Shown: positions 1 through 8,751 of the stretch, piece by piece
Position numbering within the stretch: the first letter of the stretch is position 1
Layout: each line of letters opens with the position of its first letter
Assembly: GCF_014204715.1 (NCBI RefSeq)
Contig: NZ_JACHLY010000001.1
Coordinates: 4,114,501-4,178,500, forward strand
Direction: 5' to 3'
DNA length: 64,000 nt
DNA from: Streptomonospora salina
Lineage (GTDB): Bacteria; Actinomycetota; Actinomycetes; Streptosporangiales; Streptosporangiaceae
The notes under the pieces: model-generated
The model's database searches: none
What the model was told of the DNA's origin: nothing
What the model saw: only the letters and a program-made list of their open reading frames with translations
Program-made: the position numbers and the translations under genes

Positions 1-2690
1 GCGTGGATTCCGTGGTCGGAGTCGTCGACGACGAGGCGGGCGTTGACGACCGCGGTGCGTCCGAGGCCGGTCCAGCCGACGTTGGGCATGATCTTCAGCG
101 CAGCATCCTCGGGCGTGTGGAGCGTGAAGGTACCGCGCTCGCGGTCGTAGCGGGCCTCGGTACGGATGGTGGTCTGGGAGCCGCCGCGTCCGAGTTCGGT
201 GGCGACGATCGCGCCGGGGGCCTCCATGGTGTCGAGGTCGGCGGTAAGGGCGTCCAGGTCGTCGTCGGTGTGCCCGCACTCGACCAGAGCGGTCGTGGCG
301 ACGCCGTAGTGCACCATGGCGGCGTGCATCATGGCGGGATCGACGATTCCGGCCCATTCCATGCCGGCCAGTAGGCGCGTAGGGGAGACGTGCAAGTCCC
401 GTGCCGGGCCCAGGGCCCGGCCGAAGGCGTGGAGGCGGCGGTAGACGGCGCTGACGCCGGTGAGGTTCCAGGCGAACTCCGGGAGGTCGAGGAGTTCGTC
501 GAGTTCGGCCCACACGGGCATGCGGTCGTGGAAGAGCGGATGCGAGGGCATTTCACCACCTTGCTGGACCGGTTGCGGCGAAGGTCGGGTAGGTGTTGCG
601 GAGGGCGCCGGCGCTTCCCGGGCGGGTGGCGGGGAGTGCTCGTCCACCAGTTCGGTGTACCAGTAGCTCTGCAGATTCCACGTGCGCTTGGGGAGGCGCG
701 GTGGCGTCGCGGCCTGGTCAGGCGGAGCGGCGAGGACGGCGTGGGCGTTGGTTCCGGAGAGCCCGAAGGAGGAGACGGCCGCCCGGCGACGACCGTCCAC
801 GGGCCAGGGTTCGCAGGCGGTCGGTATGCGAAGCGCCGAAGCGTCCCAGTCGATGGCGGGCGCGAGGGCCGTGAGGTGCAAGGAAGCGGGCACCTGCCCG
901 TGTTGGAGGGCGAGGACGGCCTTGAGGAACCCCGCGAGCCCGGCGACGGGCTCGAGGTGGCCGATGTTGGTCTTGACGGATCCGACGAGACACGGGCGCG
1001 GGTCGGCGCCGTACACCTCGTGGAGGGCGGCGAGTTCGATGTCGTCGCCGGTTCTGGTACCGGGACCGTGGGCTTCGACGTAGGCGATCTCGCCGGGGCG
1101 GCGTCCTGCATCGGCGAGGGCTTTGCGCATCATGCGCACCTGGCCGGGGCCGCTGGTGGCGACGATATTGCGGCCGGAGCGGCCGTTGGCGTTGACCGCG
1201 CTGCCTTCGACGACGGCGTGAATCGGATCGCCGTTGTCCAGGGCGTCGGAGAGGCGCCGCAGGAGGACGGCGGCGACGCCTTCGCCGCGGGGGTAACCGT
1301 CGGCATCGACGCTGGCGAATGCGGAACGCCCGTGTGGCGAAAGGGCTTTCGCGAGGCCGTGGGAAGGGCCGCCGTGGGGATTGAGGATCAGGTGCGTTCC
1401 AGCGGCGACCGCGGTGTCGACTTCGCCGCTTCGGAGCGCCCGGCAGGCGGTGTGGACGGCGGTCAACGACGCCGAGCACGAGGTGTCGAGCGTGAGGCTC
1501 GGTCCTTGAAGATCGAAGAAGTGCGACACCCGTCCGGACAGGAAGCTCTTGAGTCCTCCGCCGGACAGCGTGTACAAGTTCGGCGTCACGTCGACGGTCG
1601 AAAGGTCCCAGTAGTCGGAATGGGATTCGCCGACCCAGATCCCGCTGCGCGGCCCCGCGAGGTCGGCGGCCGAGAGTCCGGCATCGTCGATGGACTCCTG
1701 GACGGTCATGAGGAGTAAGCGCAGGCGCGGATCCGAGCGGTGGGCCTCACGAGGGCCGAACCCGAAGTACCGGGCGTCGAACCGATCCACGCCGTCGACG
1801 AATCCGCCCGCGTTCATGATCTGCTGCTCTTCGTCGTCGCGGATGCGGTCGGCCGGGACGGGACCGACGGCGCTGCGGCCGGTACGGAGCAGTTCCCAGA
1901 AGGAGGCGGGGTCGGCGGCTCCGGGGAATCGACAGGCCATACCGATCACGGCGACAGGATCGGTGCGGTGCGTGTCGGCGGTGTCGCGTTCGACGATGCG
2001 GATCGATTCGTCGGGTTGTTCGGTGACGAGGAAATGTCCGGCGTCGACGAGATCGACGGAGATGTCAGCGTGGGTCGTCTCGCTCCATGCCGTCAGGCTG
2101 CCAGGGTCGAACAGCGGATCCCGCCTGCCGCAGACGGCCGTGACGGGACACGCCAGCGTGTGCGGTGCGGGTCGATAGCGCCCCACGGCCTCGGCGTCGG
2201 CGCGGATGGCCTCGACGTTGGCGCGGACCGCGTCGCGGGCGGATGCGGGGGCCCCACCCAGCCGGATGGCCTCATCGACCATGCCGTCGTCGGAAAGTTG
2301 GTGCTGGGAGGAGAACCGGCTCGGAGGCAGGTGGGGAGGCGGCGCGGAGAGAACGAACAACCGTTCGGGGCCGGTGCCGTGCCGCTCGCTGAGCAAGGCG
2401 GCGACGGCGTGCGCGAGCCACGCTCCCATCGAGTGGCCGAGGAAGAGGTAGGGCCCGGTTAGCAGGGGGATGACGTCGGAGGCGATGCCTTCGGCGAGTG
2501 TGTGCAGGGATGTGACGAGCGGCTCGTGCCGTCGCGGACCTCTTCCGGGCAGTAGCACCGGGAGCACGTCGGTACCGGGAACACGCCAGTCCCCGAAGAG
2601 GGACGGGGGAGCGCCCGAGTAGGGGAAGCAGAGCAGGTGCCGGTCGGCGGAAGAGTCGGGGGTGTGTGCGAGCCACGGAGTCGACGCCAC
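1..2690 (-). CDS. Thioesterase-ketosynthase-acyl-CoA oxidase fusion (type I PKS-like), partial
   Basis: A continuous frame of 896 codons with no stop runs off the left edge. Residues ~15-235 are an alpha/beta-hydrolase thioesterase (GHSMG, Ser87; Asp191; His219). Residues ~244-655 are a type I ketosynthase with an intact triad (Cys405 in DTSCSASL, His541 in EAHGPGT, His578 in KTNIGH) and a post-KS linker near 665-680. From ~712 the chain resembles the N-terminal half of an acyl-CoA oxidase/dehydrogenase (ATELGRGG, then FTLHTPEDAALK, then VVDDSDHGIH). The start is GTG 2690 with GGAAAGGA just upstream, 24 bp after the ketoreductase stop. Known for the families: the KS condenses acyl chains, the TE hydrolyses thioesters, the oxidase desaturates acyl thioesters using FAD. 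An N-terminal TE before a KS is an unusual order. The product is unknown, and further domains may lie outside the window. Confidence 0.85.
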   Translation of the reverse strand, partial: MASTPWLAHTPDSSADRHLLCFPYSGAPPSLFGDWRVPGTDVLPVLLPGRGPRRHEPLVTSLHTLAEGIASDVIPLLTGPYLFLGHSMGAWLAHAVAALLSERHGTGPERLFVLSAPPPHLPPSRFSSQHQLSDDGMVDEAIRLGGAPASARDAVRANVEAIRADAEAVGRYRPAPHTLACPVTAVCGRRDPLFDPGSLTAWSETTHADISVDLVDAGHFLVTEQPDESIRIVERDTADTHRTDPVAVIGMACRFPGAADPASFWELLRTGRSAVGPVPADRIRDDEEQQIMNAGGFVDGVDRFDARYFGFGPREAHRSDPRLRLLLMTVQESIDDAGLSAADLAGPRSGIWVGESHSDYWDLSTVDVTPNLYTLSGGGLKSFLSGRVSHFFDLQGPSLTLDTSCSASLTAVHTACRALRSGEVDTAVAAGTHLILNPHGGPSHGLAKALSPHGRSAFASVDADGYPRGEGVAAVLLRRLSDALDNGDPIHAVVEGSAVNANGRSGRNIVATSGPGQVRMMRKALADAGRRPGEIAYVEAHGPGTRTGDDIELAALHEVYGADPRPCLVGSVKTNIGHLEPVAGLAGFLKAVLALQHGQVPASLHLTALAPAIDWDASALRIPTACEPWPVDGRRRAAVSSFGLSGTNAHAVLAAPPDQAATPPRLPKRTWNLQSYWYTELVDEHSPPPAREAPAPSATPTRPSPQPVQQGGEMPSHPLFHDRMPVWAELDELLDLPEFAWNLTGVSAVYRRLHAFGRALGPARDLHVSPTRLLAGMEWAGIVDPAMMHAAMVHYGVATTALVECGHTDDDLDALTADLDTMEAPGAIVATELGRGGSQTTIRTEARYDRERGTFTLHTPEDAALKIMPNVGWTGLGRTAVVNARLVVDDSDHGIH

Positions 2691-2714
2691 GGCCCAATCC
2701 TTTCCGGGCGGGGG

Positions 2715-3476
2715 CTAGAACTGGCTGAATCCGCCGTCGACGCTGATCGCCGTCCCCGAGATCGCGGCGCTCTGCGGGGAGGCGAGTAGGGCGACGAGGG
2801 CGGCGACCTCGGCGGGGTCGACGATGCGACCGAGGTCGCCGGTGTAGTGCTGGGCGGCGGCGGTGAAGTCGGTGCCGGCGGTTTCGAGCGCGCCTTGCAG
2901 CTCGCGGGGGATCATCTCGGTGTCGGTCATGCCGGGGCAGACGGCGTTGACGCTGACGCCGCGGGCGGTGACCTCCTTGGCGAGGGTTTTGGTGAATCCG
3001 ATGAGTGCGTGTTTGGAGGCGGTGTAGCCGGGAAGCCCGGCGACTCCGGACTTGCCCGCGATGGAGGACATGTTGACGATCCGCCCGTAGCCGCGAGGCA
3101 GCATGTGCCTCAAGGCGGAGCGGCACGCCCAGAACGTCGAGTTGACGTTGAGGGTGAAGGCGCGGTCCAGGGTGGCGTCGTCGAGTTCGGTGACGGGACG
3201 TCCGTCGTCGGTAACGCCGCCGGCGTTGTTGACGAGCACGTCGATGCGGCGGTGCTCGTCCACGGTCTGCTCGATGAGACCGGCGATCTGCGCGGGGTCG
3301 GTGGCGTCGCACTCGATGTAGCGGACACGGCTTCCGCCCAGGTCGGCGACCGCCTTCCGGCCGCGTTCAGACGACCGGCCGGAGATGACGACGGTGGCAC
3401 CGCTGGCGAGAAGCTTTTCCGCGCAGGCGAGCCCGATGCCTGCTGTACCACCCGTGATGATTGCGACGTTTCCCAT
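2715..3476 (-). CDS. FabG-like 3-oxoacyl-ACP reductase (SDR)
   Basis: A 253-residue classical short-chain dehydrogenase. It has the Rossmann motif TGGTAGIG near residue 8, NNAGG near 88, the catalytic Ser (MSSIAG), and YTASK as the Tyr-x-x-x-Lys pair. It ends SVDGGFSQF, as FabG-type reductases commonly do. It should reduce a beta-ketoacyl thioester with NADPH in the cytoplasm. It lies in an operon between the KAS II-like gene (23 bp upstream) and the TE-KS-oxidase gene, so the likely substrate is the ACP-bound chain made by those enzymes. Fatty-acid FabG cannot be excluded from sequence, but the setting favours secondary metabolism. Confidence 0.9.
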   Translation of the reverse strand: MGNVAIITGGTAGIGLACAEKLLASGATVVISGRSSERGRKAVADLGGSRVRYIECDATDPAQIAGLIEQTVDEHRRIDVLVNNAGGVTDDGRPVTELDDATLDRAFTLNVNSTFWACRSALRHMLPRGYGRIVNMSSIAGKSGVAGLPGYTASKHALIGFTKTLAKEVTARGVSVNAVCPGMTDTEMIPRELQGALETAGTDFTAAAQHYTGDLGRIVDPAEVAALVALLASPQSAAISGTAISVDGGFSQF

Positions 3477-3498
3477 CGAAGCGGCTCCTTGTGAAGCT

Positions 3499-4731
3499 TT
3501 AGCTGACGGTGAAGGCGAGGACGGCGTTGTGGCCGCCGAATCCGAAACTGCTGGAGACAGCGTTTGCGAAAGTGTGTGGCCGGGCGTCGCCGATGACGAG
3601 GTCGAGGTCCTCGGCCCTCTCGCACGGTGTGCCGAGATTCGCCACGGGCGGCACGGTTCGGGTGTGCAGCGCGAGAGCGGTATAGGCGGCCTCGATCGCT
3701 CCGGCCGCCCCCATGGTGTGGCCGGTGACGCCCTTCGTTGAGGTCACCACAGCGGTCGGTGCCGTGGCGGCCACGACTCCGGCTTCGACCGCGTCGCCCG
3801 TGGGGGTGGAGGTAGCGTGGGCGTTGACGTGGGCGATGTCCCGGGGCAAGAGCCCGGCGTCGTGGCACGATCGGCTGATCGCCTCCTTGGCGCCGCGACC
3901 GTCGGGGGCGGGCGAAGTGATGTGGTAGGCATCGGACGTGGTTCCGTACCCGGCCAACGTGGCGTAGCTGCTGATGCCGCGGGCGGTGGCGTCGGACTCG
4001 CGTTCCAGCACGAGGACTCCCGCCCCCTCGCCGATGACGAACCCGTCGTGTTCGGCGTCGAAGGGCCGCGAAGCCTGGGCGGGCGGGAACCGGTTCCCCC
4101 GCGACAAGGCCCGCAGCTTGTCGAATCCCGCTACCTGCAGCGGCGTCACGCTGGCGTCGGTGCCGCCGGCGACGGCGACGTCGGCGGCACCTGAGCGCAG
4201 CAGCCCCAGTGCGGTGCCGATCGCCGTCGCGCCCGAGGCGCAGGCGGTGGAGACGACCATGGCCGGGCCGGTGGTGCCCAGTTCGATCGACAGGATGCCC
4301 GCAACCATGTTCGCCAGGGCGTTGGGCAGGAACCGGGCGTTCACGGCGTCCGGGCCCTCGGCCATGAGGCGTGCGTGGTTGTCTTCGAGCGTCTGTACCC
4401 CGCCGAACGCGGTCCCCATGACGACGGCCACGCGGACCTTTGGCATCGCAGTCGGCGTGAGGCGGGCGTCGTCGAGGGCTTCTTGCGCGGCGACGAGAGC
4501 GAACTGCGTGCTGCGGTCGTATCGGCGGGAACGGCGCCGGCCGGTGAGGCGGCCGGCGTCGAATTCGTCGGGCACGGTACTGGCGAATCCGACAGGTGCG
4601 TGCGCGAGGGAGCCGCGGGGGCCGGCGGTCGGAGCCCCGGAACAGACGGCCGTCCAATTGGAGGCGCGTCCGACGCCGGCGGGAGTGACGAGCCCGATGC
4701 CGGTGACCGTGACCGGAGGGCTATCCGTCAC
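3499..4731 (-). CDS. Beta-ketoacyl-ACP synthase II (FabF-type ketosynthase)
   Basis: 410 residues, full length for a KAS II/type II PKS KS-alpha enzyme. The Cys nucleophile is in STACASGA, the two histidines in NAHATSTPTGD and TKGVTGHTMGA, and the glycine-rich end is SSSFGFGGHN. It should carry out decarboxylative Claisen condensation on ACP-bound substrates. Its start overlaps the ACP stop by 11 bp, which suggests translational coupling, and the ketoreductase follows after 23 bp. No chain-length-factor partner is visible in the window, so it is more FabF-like than a minimal aromatic PKS, unless a partner lies to the left of the window. Confidence 0.9.
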   Translation of the reverse strand: MTDSPPVTVTGIGLVTPAGVGRASNWTAVCSGAPTAGPRGSLAHAPVGFASTVPDEFDAGRLTGRRRSRRYDRSTQFALVAAQEALDDARLTPTAMPKVRVAVVMGTAFGGVQTLEDNHARLMAEGPDAVNARFLPNALANMVAGILSIELGTTGPAMVVSTACASGATAIGTALGLLRSGAADVAVAGGTDASVTPLQVAGFDKLRALSRGNRFPPAQASRPFDAEHDGFVIGEGAGVLVLERESDATARGISSYATLAGYGTTSDAYHITSPAPDGRGAKEAISRSCHDAGLLPRDIAHVNAHATSTPTGDAVEAGVVAATAPTAVVTSTKGVTGHTMGAAGAIEAAYTALALHTRTVPPVANLGTPCERAEDLDLVIGDARPHTFANAVSSSFGFGGHNAVLAFTVS

Positions 4732-5023
4732 GGTGCTCAGCTCCCGCCTTCCCGGAGACGACGGCGACGACCTGCTCTACAGTGCTCTGTGCGGTCAGTT
4801 CGTCTTCCCCGATCCTGATGCCGAACTTGTGCTGGAGGATGTCGCCGAGTTCGACGGCGGCGACGGAATCGACCCCGATATCCTCAAGGGTGCTTCCCGA
4901 TTCCACCTCGTCGACTGGGATATCGAATTCCTCGCTCAACACGCCGGATACCTCTGCGGATATATCAAGCAATCTGGTTCCTTTTTCGAATTTGCGATCC
5001 CGTAGTGTGCGCGCGCCGAGCAT
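4721..5023 (-). CDS. Acyl carrier protein
   Basis: A 100-residue reading with a carrier-protein fold. The phosphopantetheine Ser is in DIGVDSVAAVEL, preceded by acidic helix I and followed by HKFGIRIGEDELTAQST. It is the first gene of the minus-strand operon and would carry the growing chain for the KS, ketoreductase and TE-KS-oxidase protein. ATG 5023 has AAGGA five bases upstream. An alternative TTG at 4972, also with AAAGGA, would give a more typical 83-residue ACP, so the start is uncertain. The end overlaps the KAS II start. Confidence 0.88.
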   Translation of the reverse strand: MLGARTLRDRKFEKGTRLLDISAEVSGVLSEEFDIPVDEVESGSTLEDIGVDSVAAVELGDILQHKFGIRIGEDELTAQSTVEQVVAVVSGKAGAEHRDG

Positions 5024-5695
5024 CGATGTCCTTAGGCGCGTCGTCGGTGTGCGAACGAATGCGACAATCCGCTTCTTTTCGTTCGCCTCTGGAAGCGACT
5101 CCATTCCAGCGTGCACAGTCCGCAGGGCGGAAGGGGGAGCGCAGGCGAACGTGTCAATGATCGGGGGCAGGCTCAACAGGTTCAGTGTGTTCGCGGCGTT
5201 TCATCGCTTAAACATTCGGAAGATCCGGTGTGCGGGGCGCGTTCCCGCCTCCGGCGCCGGTGGCTGCCAAAGCCTCGGGACCGCGCCCCTCTCGGATCGA
5301 GGGCGCTGCCATCGCCCCGGATGCGCGGCTTCACACGGTGTACTGAAGGTGCGGTCTTCCCGCTGGCCGTCCGGCGCCGCGAGCCGCGGTCATGAACGAC
5401 ACGAGGGCCTCTTCCGTGCCCAAGCGCCGTTTCCAGCCCGCCGTCGAGGCGGCGACCATTGGTGCCTTATGGGTTCCCTTTTCGTGAAATAAATGGCCAA
5501 GCCATGCGATGTGGGACCGCGTTTTTACTCAAGATTGCCCTATTTTGGTTCGATTGATGAAACATGCGTTGTTCGAGGGGAAATTCAAGAGACTCTTTGG
5601 AAAAACATGCGGATGCGGTTTCGCCGGTTTCCGATCGGCGATAACCATATCGCTGGGGGTGATCCTCCGGAAACCGCTTGAGTTCCATACGATAC
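5024..5695. other. Divergent intergenic region
   Basis: About 670 bp between the ACP operon (minus) and the IspH-like gene (plus). Its GC content drops clearly around 5460-5600, as is usual for actinomycete promoter regions. I see no convincing gene in it. It probably holds the promoters for both directions, but I cannot assign -10/-35 boxes with confidence. Confidence 0.4.
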
Positions 5696-6487
5696 GTGAG
5701 GGCCGCTGTGGGAAGAACACGGATATTGGTGTGGCTCGCCGCATCCGGTGTGCGTCAGGGCGAAATCGTCGTATTGCACTGCTTCCGCGATCCGCACCGG
5801 GGCTGGGTTCCCAGCCCGGCTGCGCCGCTGGTCGCGGCCCATGCGAGCGGCCGAGGACGCGAGGTGCGCACAGGTGACCTCGACATGGCCTCTGAGGCCC
5901 AAACGGGGAGCGCGACTGTCTGCGCTGCCAGCTATATCGATCCCCGAACCGGTCTTCCTGCCGGCGTGGCGATAGGGGCCCGCGCCGACGATGCCGGGGC
6001 GATGGCGATCGCGCGCGACGTCACGGAGTCCTGGATGGCCGTCATGCGGTCACGGCGCCTGCTCCTGTGCAACGGGCGTTGTGGGTCCGGGTGCCCCCGA
6101 ATCGACTCGTCCGACGTCGTCTTCGTAGTCGGGGACGCTCCTGCAGAGGAGGCCTGCGGCAGTGCCGTTCGACCCGAGCACCCGCGTGCGGCGGCGACAC
6201 ACTTCGTCGACGAACGCATGGCCGTCGCACCGGAATGGCTCGCTGGACGTAGGGATGTCGGAGCGGTTCTGGGGGAGAACGTCCGCGCCACGCTCGTCCG
6301 CACGCTGATCAGTGCCCTCGACGGGTTGGGGCCGGTAGTCGTCGACCCGTGTGTGCCCCGGGATGGCGGGGTGGGCATCCAGGAGCCGTCATCGGTCGAT
6401 GCCAAAGGCAATCCGCGTCATCGCGTTCCGGTATCGGGCCGCCAAAGTGCGGTGGCCCGCGCCAGTAGTCCGCGTCCGACATCATGA
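5696..6487 (+). CDS. IspH/LytB-like protein, possibly truncated
   Basis: About 263 residues with coding-like third-position GC. The pattern resembles the N-terminal part of actinomycete 4-hydroxy-3-methylbutenyl diphosphate reductase-like proteins: an early segment with PHRGWVPSPAAPLVAAH, then RRLLLCNGRCGSGC where IspH has its first Fe-S Cys region, then HFVDER and VVVDPCVPRDGG at roughly the spacing of the second IspH block. The similarity is weak and read by eye. True IspH would continue further, so this may be a shortened or repurposed relative. GTG 5696 is a guess; TTG 5678 and GTG 5729 are possible. Its 3' end overlaps the convergent regulator gene by about 70 bp. The function is not established. 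Confidence 0.4.
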   Translation: MRAAVGRTRILVWLAASGVRQGEIVVLHCFRDPHRGWVPSPAAPLVAAHASGRGREVRTGDLDMASEAQTGSATVCAASYIDPRTGLPAGVAIGARADDAGAMAIARDVTESWMAVMRSRRLLLCNGRCGSGCPRIDSSDVVFVVGDAPAEEACGSAVRPEHPRAAATHFVDERMAVAPEWLAGRRDVGAVLGENVRATLVRTLISALDGLGPVVVDPCVPRDGGVGIQEPSSVDAKGNPRHRVPVSGRQSAVARASSPRPTS

Positions 6488-7764
6488 GCGGTGTGGGGCC
6501 GGACGCGGGCCCGCAGGACGGCGAGTGCCGATCGAGCCCGTCCGCTGCGGATCGAGGGATAGATGTCGAGGAAGCGGTGCCAGTTCGACGCCGCTTGTTC
6601 GAGTTGTCCCTGATCCAGATGGTGCTCGGCAAGGCGCGCGCAGACGAGCGCTGTCGAGCGTCGCTCGCACGCCGGGCGCCACTGCACTGCGTTCGTGAAA
6701 TCGAGCGTGGCGCCGGACCTGTCCCCGAATAGGCTGCGGACGACGGCGCGCTGATGGGCGAACGCCGCCCAGTGGTAGGTGACAGTTCCGGGGCGGCTTG
6801 TTGCCGACTCCATATACCGCTCGGCCGAGTTGAGGCAGGAGAGCGCCGTGTCCCGGTTGTCCCTTCCGGCGTGGGCGACAGCGAGCTGGCCGTGCAGGAA
6901 AGCGCTCGACGCGTCGTCGATGCCGCGCGGAGCCGTATCGACGGCCGCGTCGGCAAGATCGAGGGCCTGGTGACGATGTCCGAGATGCCACGCCTGTACG
7001 CTCATCGCACGCAGCGTCACGGCGTAGCCCCACGCGTCGGCACCTTCAGCAGCGAGCAGAAGCGAAGTCCGGTAGAACCGTTGCGAAATCCCGTGCTCTT
7101 CCAGGTCGAAATAGGCGAAGCCGCACAGGTAGCAGAGCCTTGCAGAGGTACGAAGCAGCCGGCGTCGTGTGTCTGTGCTGACCGGAGAGCGCAACCAGGG
7201 GGAAACGGTGCGGTGAAGGTACTCGCCGAGGAACGGTGCGACCCGTGACGCGCCGTGTATCGCCTCGATACGGGAGAAAATCTCCAGCATCTCCTCGCTG
7301 GTCTCGAGCTCGTCTTCTCGCACAGGTCTCGAATGCGGGGTTTGGCGGTGCGCCGGCGGAGGTTCGGTTGCGGGTCGCCACGCCGGAACGTTCAGGTCGT
7401 GCAGGTTGAAGACGTATCGATGATCCGATCCGTTCTCGACGGAGGAGCCGAGCCTCTCGACCTGGGTCACCGTATCGCCAGCTCCCGGTCCCGGATCTGC
7501 GGAGCCGTCGCTGGCGAATCCCGCGTCCGCTGCGGTGACCGTCCGGGCCAGACTCCGTGACAGGACCTCCGCCACGAGGTCGGGCACCGGCCACCGAGGG
7601 CGGGTCCCCGACCGCCACTGACTCACCGAGGCGCGCCCGTACCTCAGGCGCAACCCTGTTTCAGCACCTATCGCGTTTACCCTCTTCGCCAGCTCCTCGC
7701 CGCTCAGTCGCGCTTCCTGCTGTAGCCGTATCAGACTCTGATTCGATACGGGTTCGTCCACCAT
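6418..7764 (-). CDS. HTH/TPR-type transcriptional regulator
   Basis: 448 residues. The first ~70 hold a helix-turn-helix-like segment (LAKRVNAIG to ASVSQWRSGTRPRWPVPDLVAEVLS), typical of actinomycete XRE-like proteins that recognise DNA through a divergent HTH. From ~190 on are helical TPR-like repeats with Ala/Leu patterning (ALDLADAAVD, ALSCLNSAERY, EQAASNWHRFLD). This layout matches actinomycete NsdA-like TPR regulators of development and antibiotic production. ATG 7764 was chosen because upstream in-frame residues are basic and unlike the family. It is divergent from the decarboxylase gene, which it might control. The ligand and target are unknown. Confidence 0.7.
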   Translation of the reverse strand: MVDEPVSNQSLIRLQQEARLSGEELAKRVNAIGAETGLRLRYGRASVSQWRSGTRPRWPVPDLVAEVLSRSLARTVTAADAGFASDGSADPGPGAGDTVTQVERLGSSVENGSDHRYVFNLHDLNVPAWRPATEPPPAHRQTPHSRPVREDELETSEEMLEIFSRIEAIHGASRVAPFLGEYLHRTVSPWLRSPVSTDTRRRLLRTSARLCYLCGFAYFDLEEHGISQRFYRTSLLLAAEGADAWGYAVTLRAMSVQAWHLGHRHQALDLADAAVDTAPRGIDDASSAFLHGQLAVAHAGRDNRDTALSCLNSAERYMESATSRPGTVTYHWAAFAHQRAVVRSLFGDRSGATLDFTNAVQWRPACERRSTALVCARLAEHHLDQGQLEQAASNWHRFLDIYPSIRSGRARSALAVLRARVRPHTAHDVGRGLLARATALWRPDTGTR

Positions 7765-8751
7765 GACCGACCGTCCGTAGGGGCGCTGCGGAAGCTCCGC
7801 CAACCGGCCCGGGCGCCGTAACACGCCGTTCCTTCGATGCCTGCGATATCGAATTCTACGGATTTTGCGGTGCTTGCTCGCTATGTATGGAGCCACTCAT
7901 GTCTGCGTGAGAAGTGACATGTTCGTGGCGCATATGTGAGCAAGCGCGAATCTGAATCGGTGACGGCCGTGCCCGGACGCCGCACCAGGGCGGACAGTCC
8001 GTTCCAGGACACGTCATCGATGTACGCATCGGCGCGGTGGGGGGAGAGAGATGAAGAGAGAGGAGGGCGACACGCGGCGGCGCCACCGAGGGAGCCAAGC
8101 GGGTGGGCGTAGCCCATGAGTGTGTGCGGCCCTTGCGCGGAGGACAGCTGCCTGGGCGGCGGACGGCCGGGTGGGCCGCCGATACGCGCTGACCAACCCG
8201 GACCGCACCGGGGCCCGTTCCACCTGCCCGGGATCGGCATGCACCAGGCGCCCAGGCGCGGTCTGCCGCGTCACCACTGCGCCGGCCCGCACAAGCTCCC
8301 GCCCCCGCCCCCGCCCCCTTGGTTCCTCGGGGCTGTGTGACCGGTATCCATGCCGGCGATAGCAGAGAATGCAGTCGCCTTGTACCACATCGCTTCCTCG
8401 GCCGATACACGGCAGGAGGAGCCCGGAGCCGCCCTCGTGGGGTGCCGCCCCCTTCTGCCCGGCCCGCCCCGCTGAAACGCCGGGGACGCGACGAAACTGT
8501 TTAATTCAATACAAGTTATCGACACCTCTTTTAAAAGCTTCCCTTTCGTTTTTCGGGTACTTGGGGTGGACTGAACCGAAGAGATCCTTTATCTCCTATG
8601 ATTGCTGAAGATTCCGAAATCGTTGTCTATGGAACTTTGTTGTCCGTGTGGATGGGCTGTATATTCGCTGATCCCATTGTCCGTTCGGTGGACCGACGAG
8701 AAAGTAGAGAATGCTTGGATGTGTGATCGCGGGATCCACGTAGGCGAAAGC
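7765..8751. other. Long divergent intergenic region
   Basis: Nearly 1 kb between the TPR regulator and the decarboxylase. It has a C-rich run at about 8297-8322 and a markedly AT-rich stretch at about 8500-8640 that probably contains the decarboxylase promoter. A 6-bp inverted pair, CATGTC (7898-7903) and GACATG (7916-7921), lies upstream of the regulator, but such short arms prove little. I see no gene here. Confidence 0.35.

Noticed and set aside
390-1718. Long plus-strand open frame (442 codons) opposite the ketosynthase
   Set aside because: The minus strand holds clear TE/KS/oxidase motifs in a continuous frame. The plus-strand frame has no family motif and arises from high GC at third positions.
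7898-7921. CATGTC/GACATG inverted pair upstream of the TPR regulator
   Set aside because: Six-base arms are expected by chance in a window of this size, and no second copy marks an operator.
8297-8322. C-rich tandem run CCCGCCCCCGCCCCCGCC
   Set aside because: Short low-complexity sequence in a high-GC intergenic region, with no sign of a structured or regulatory element.
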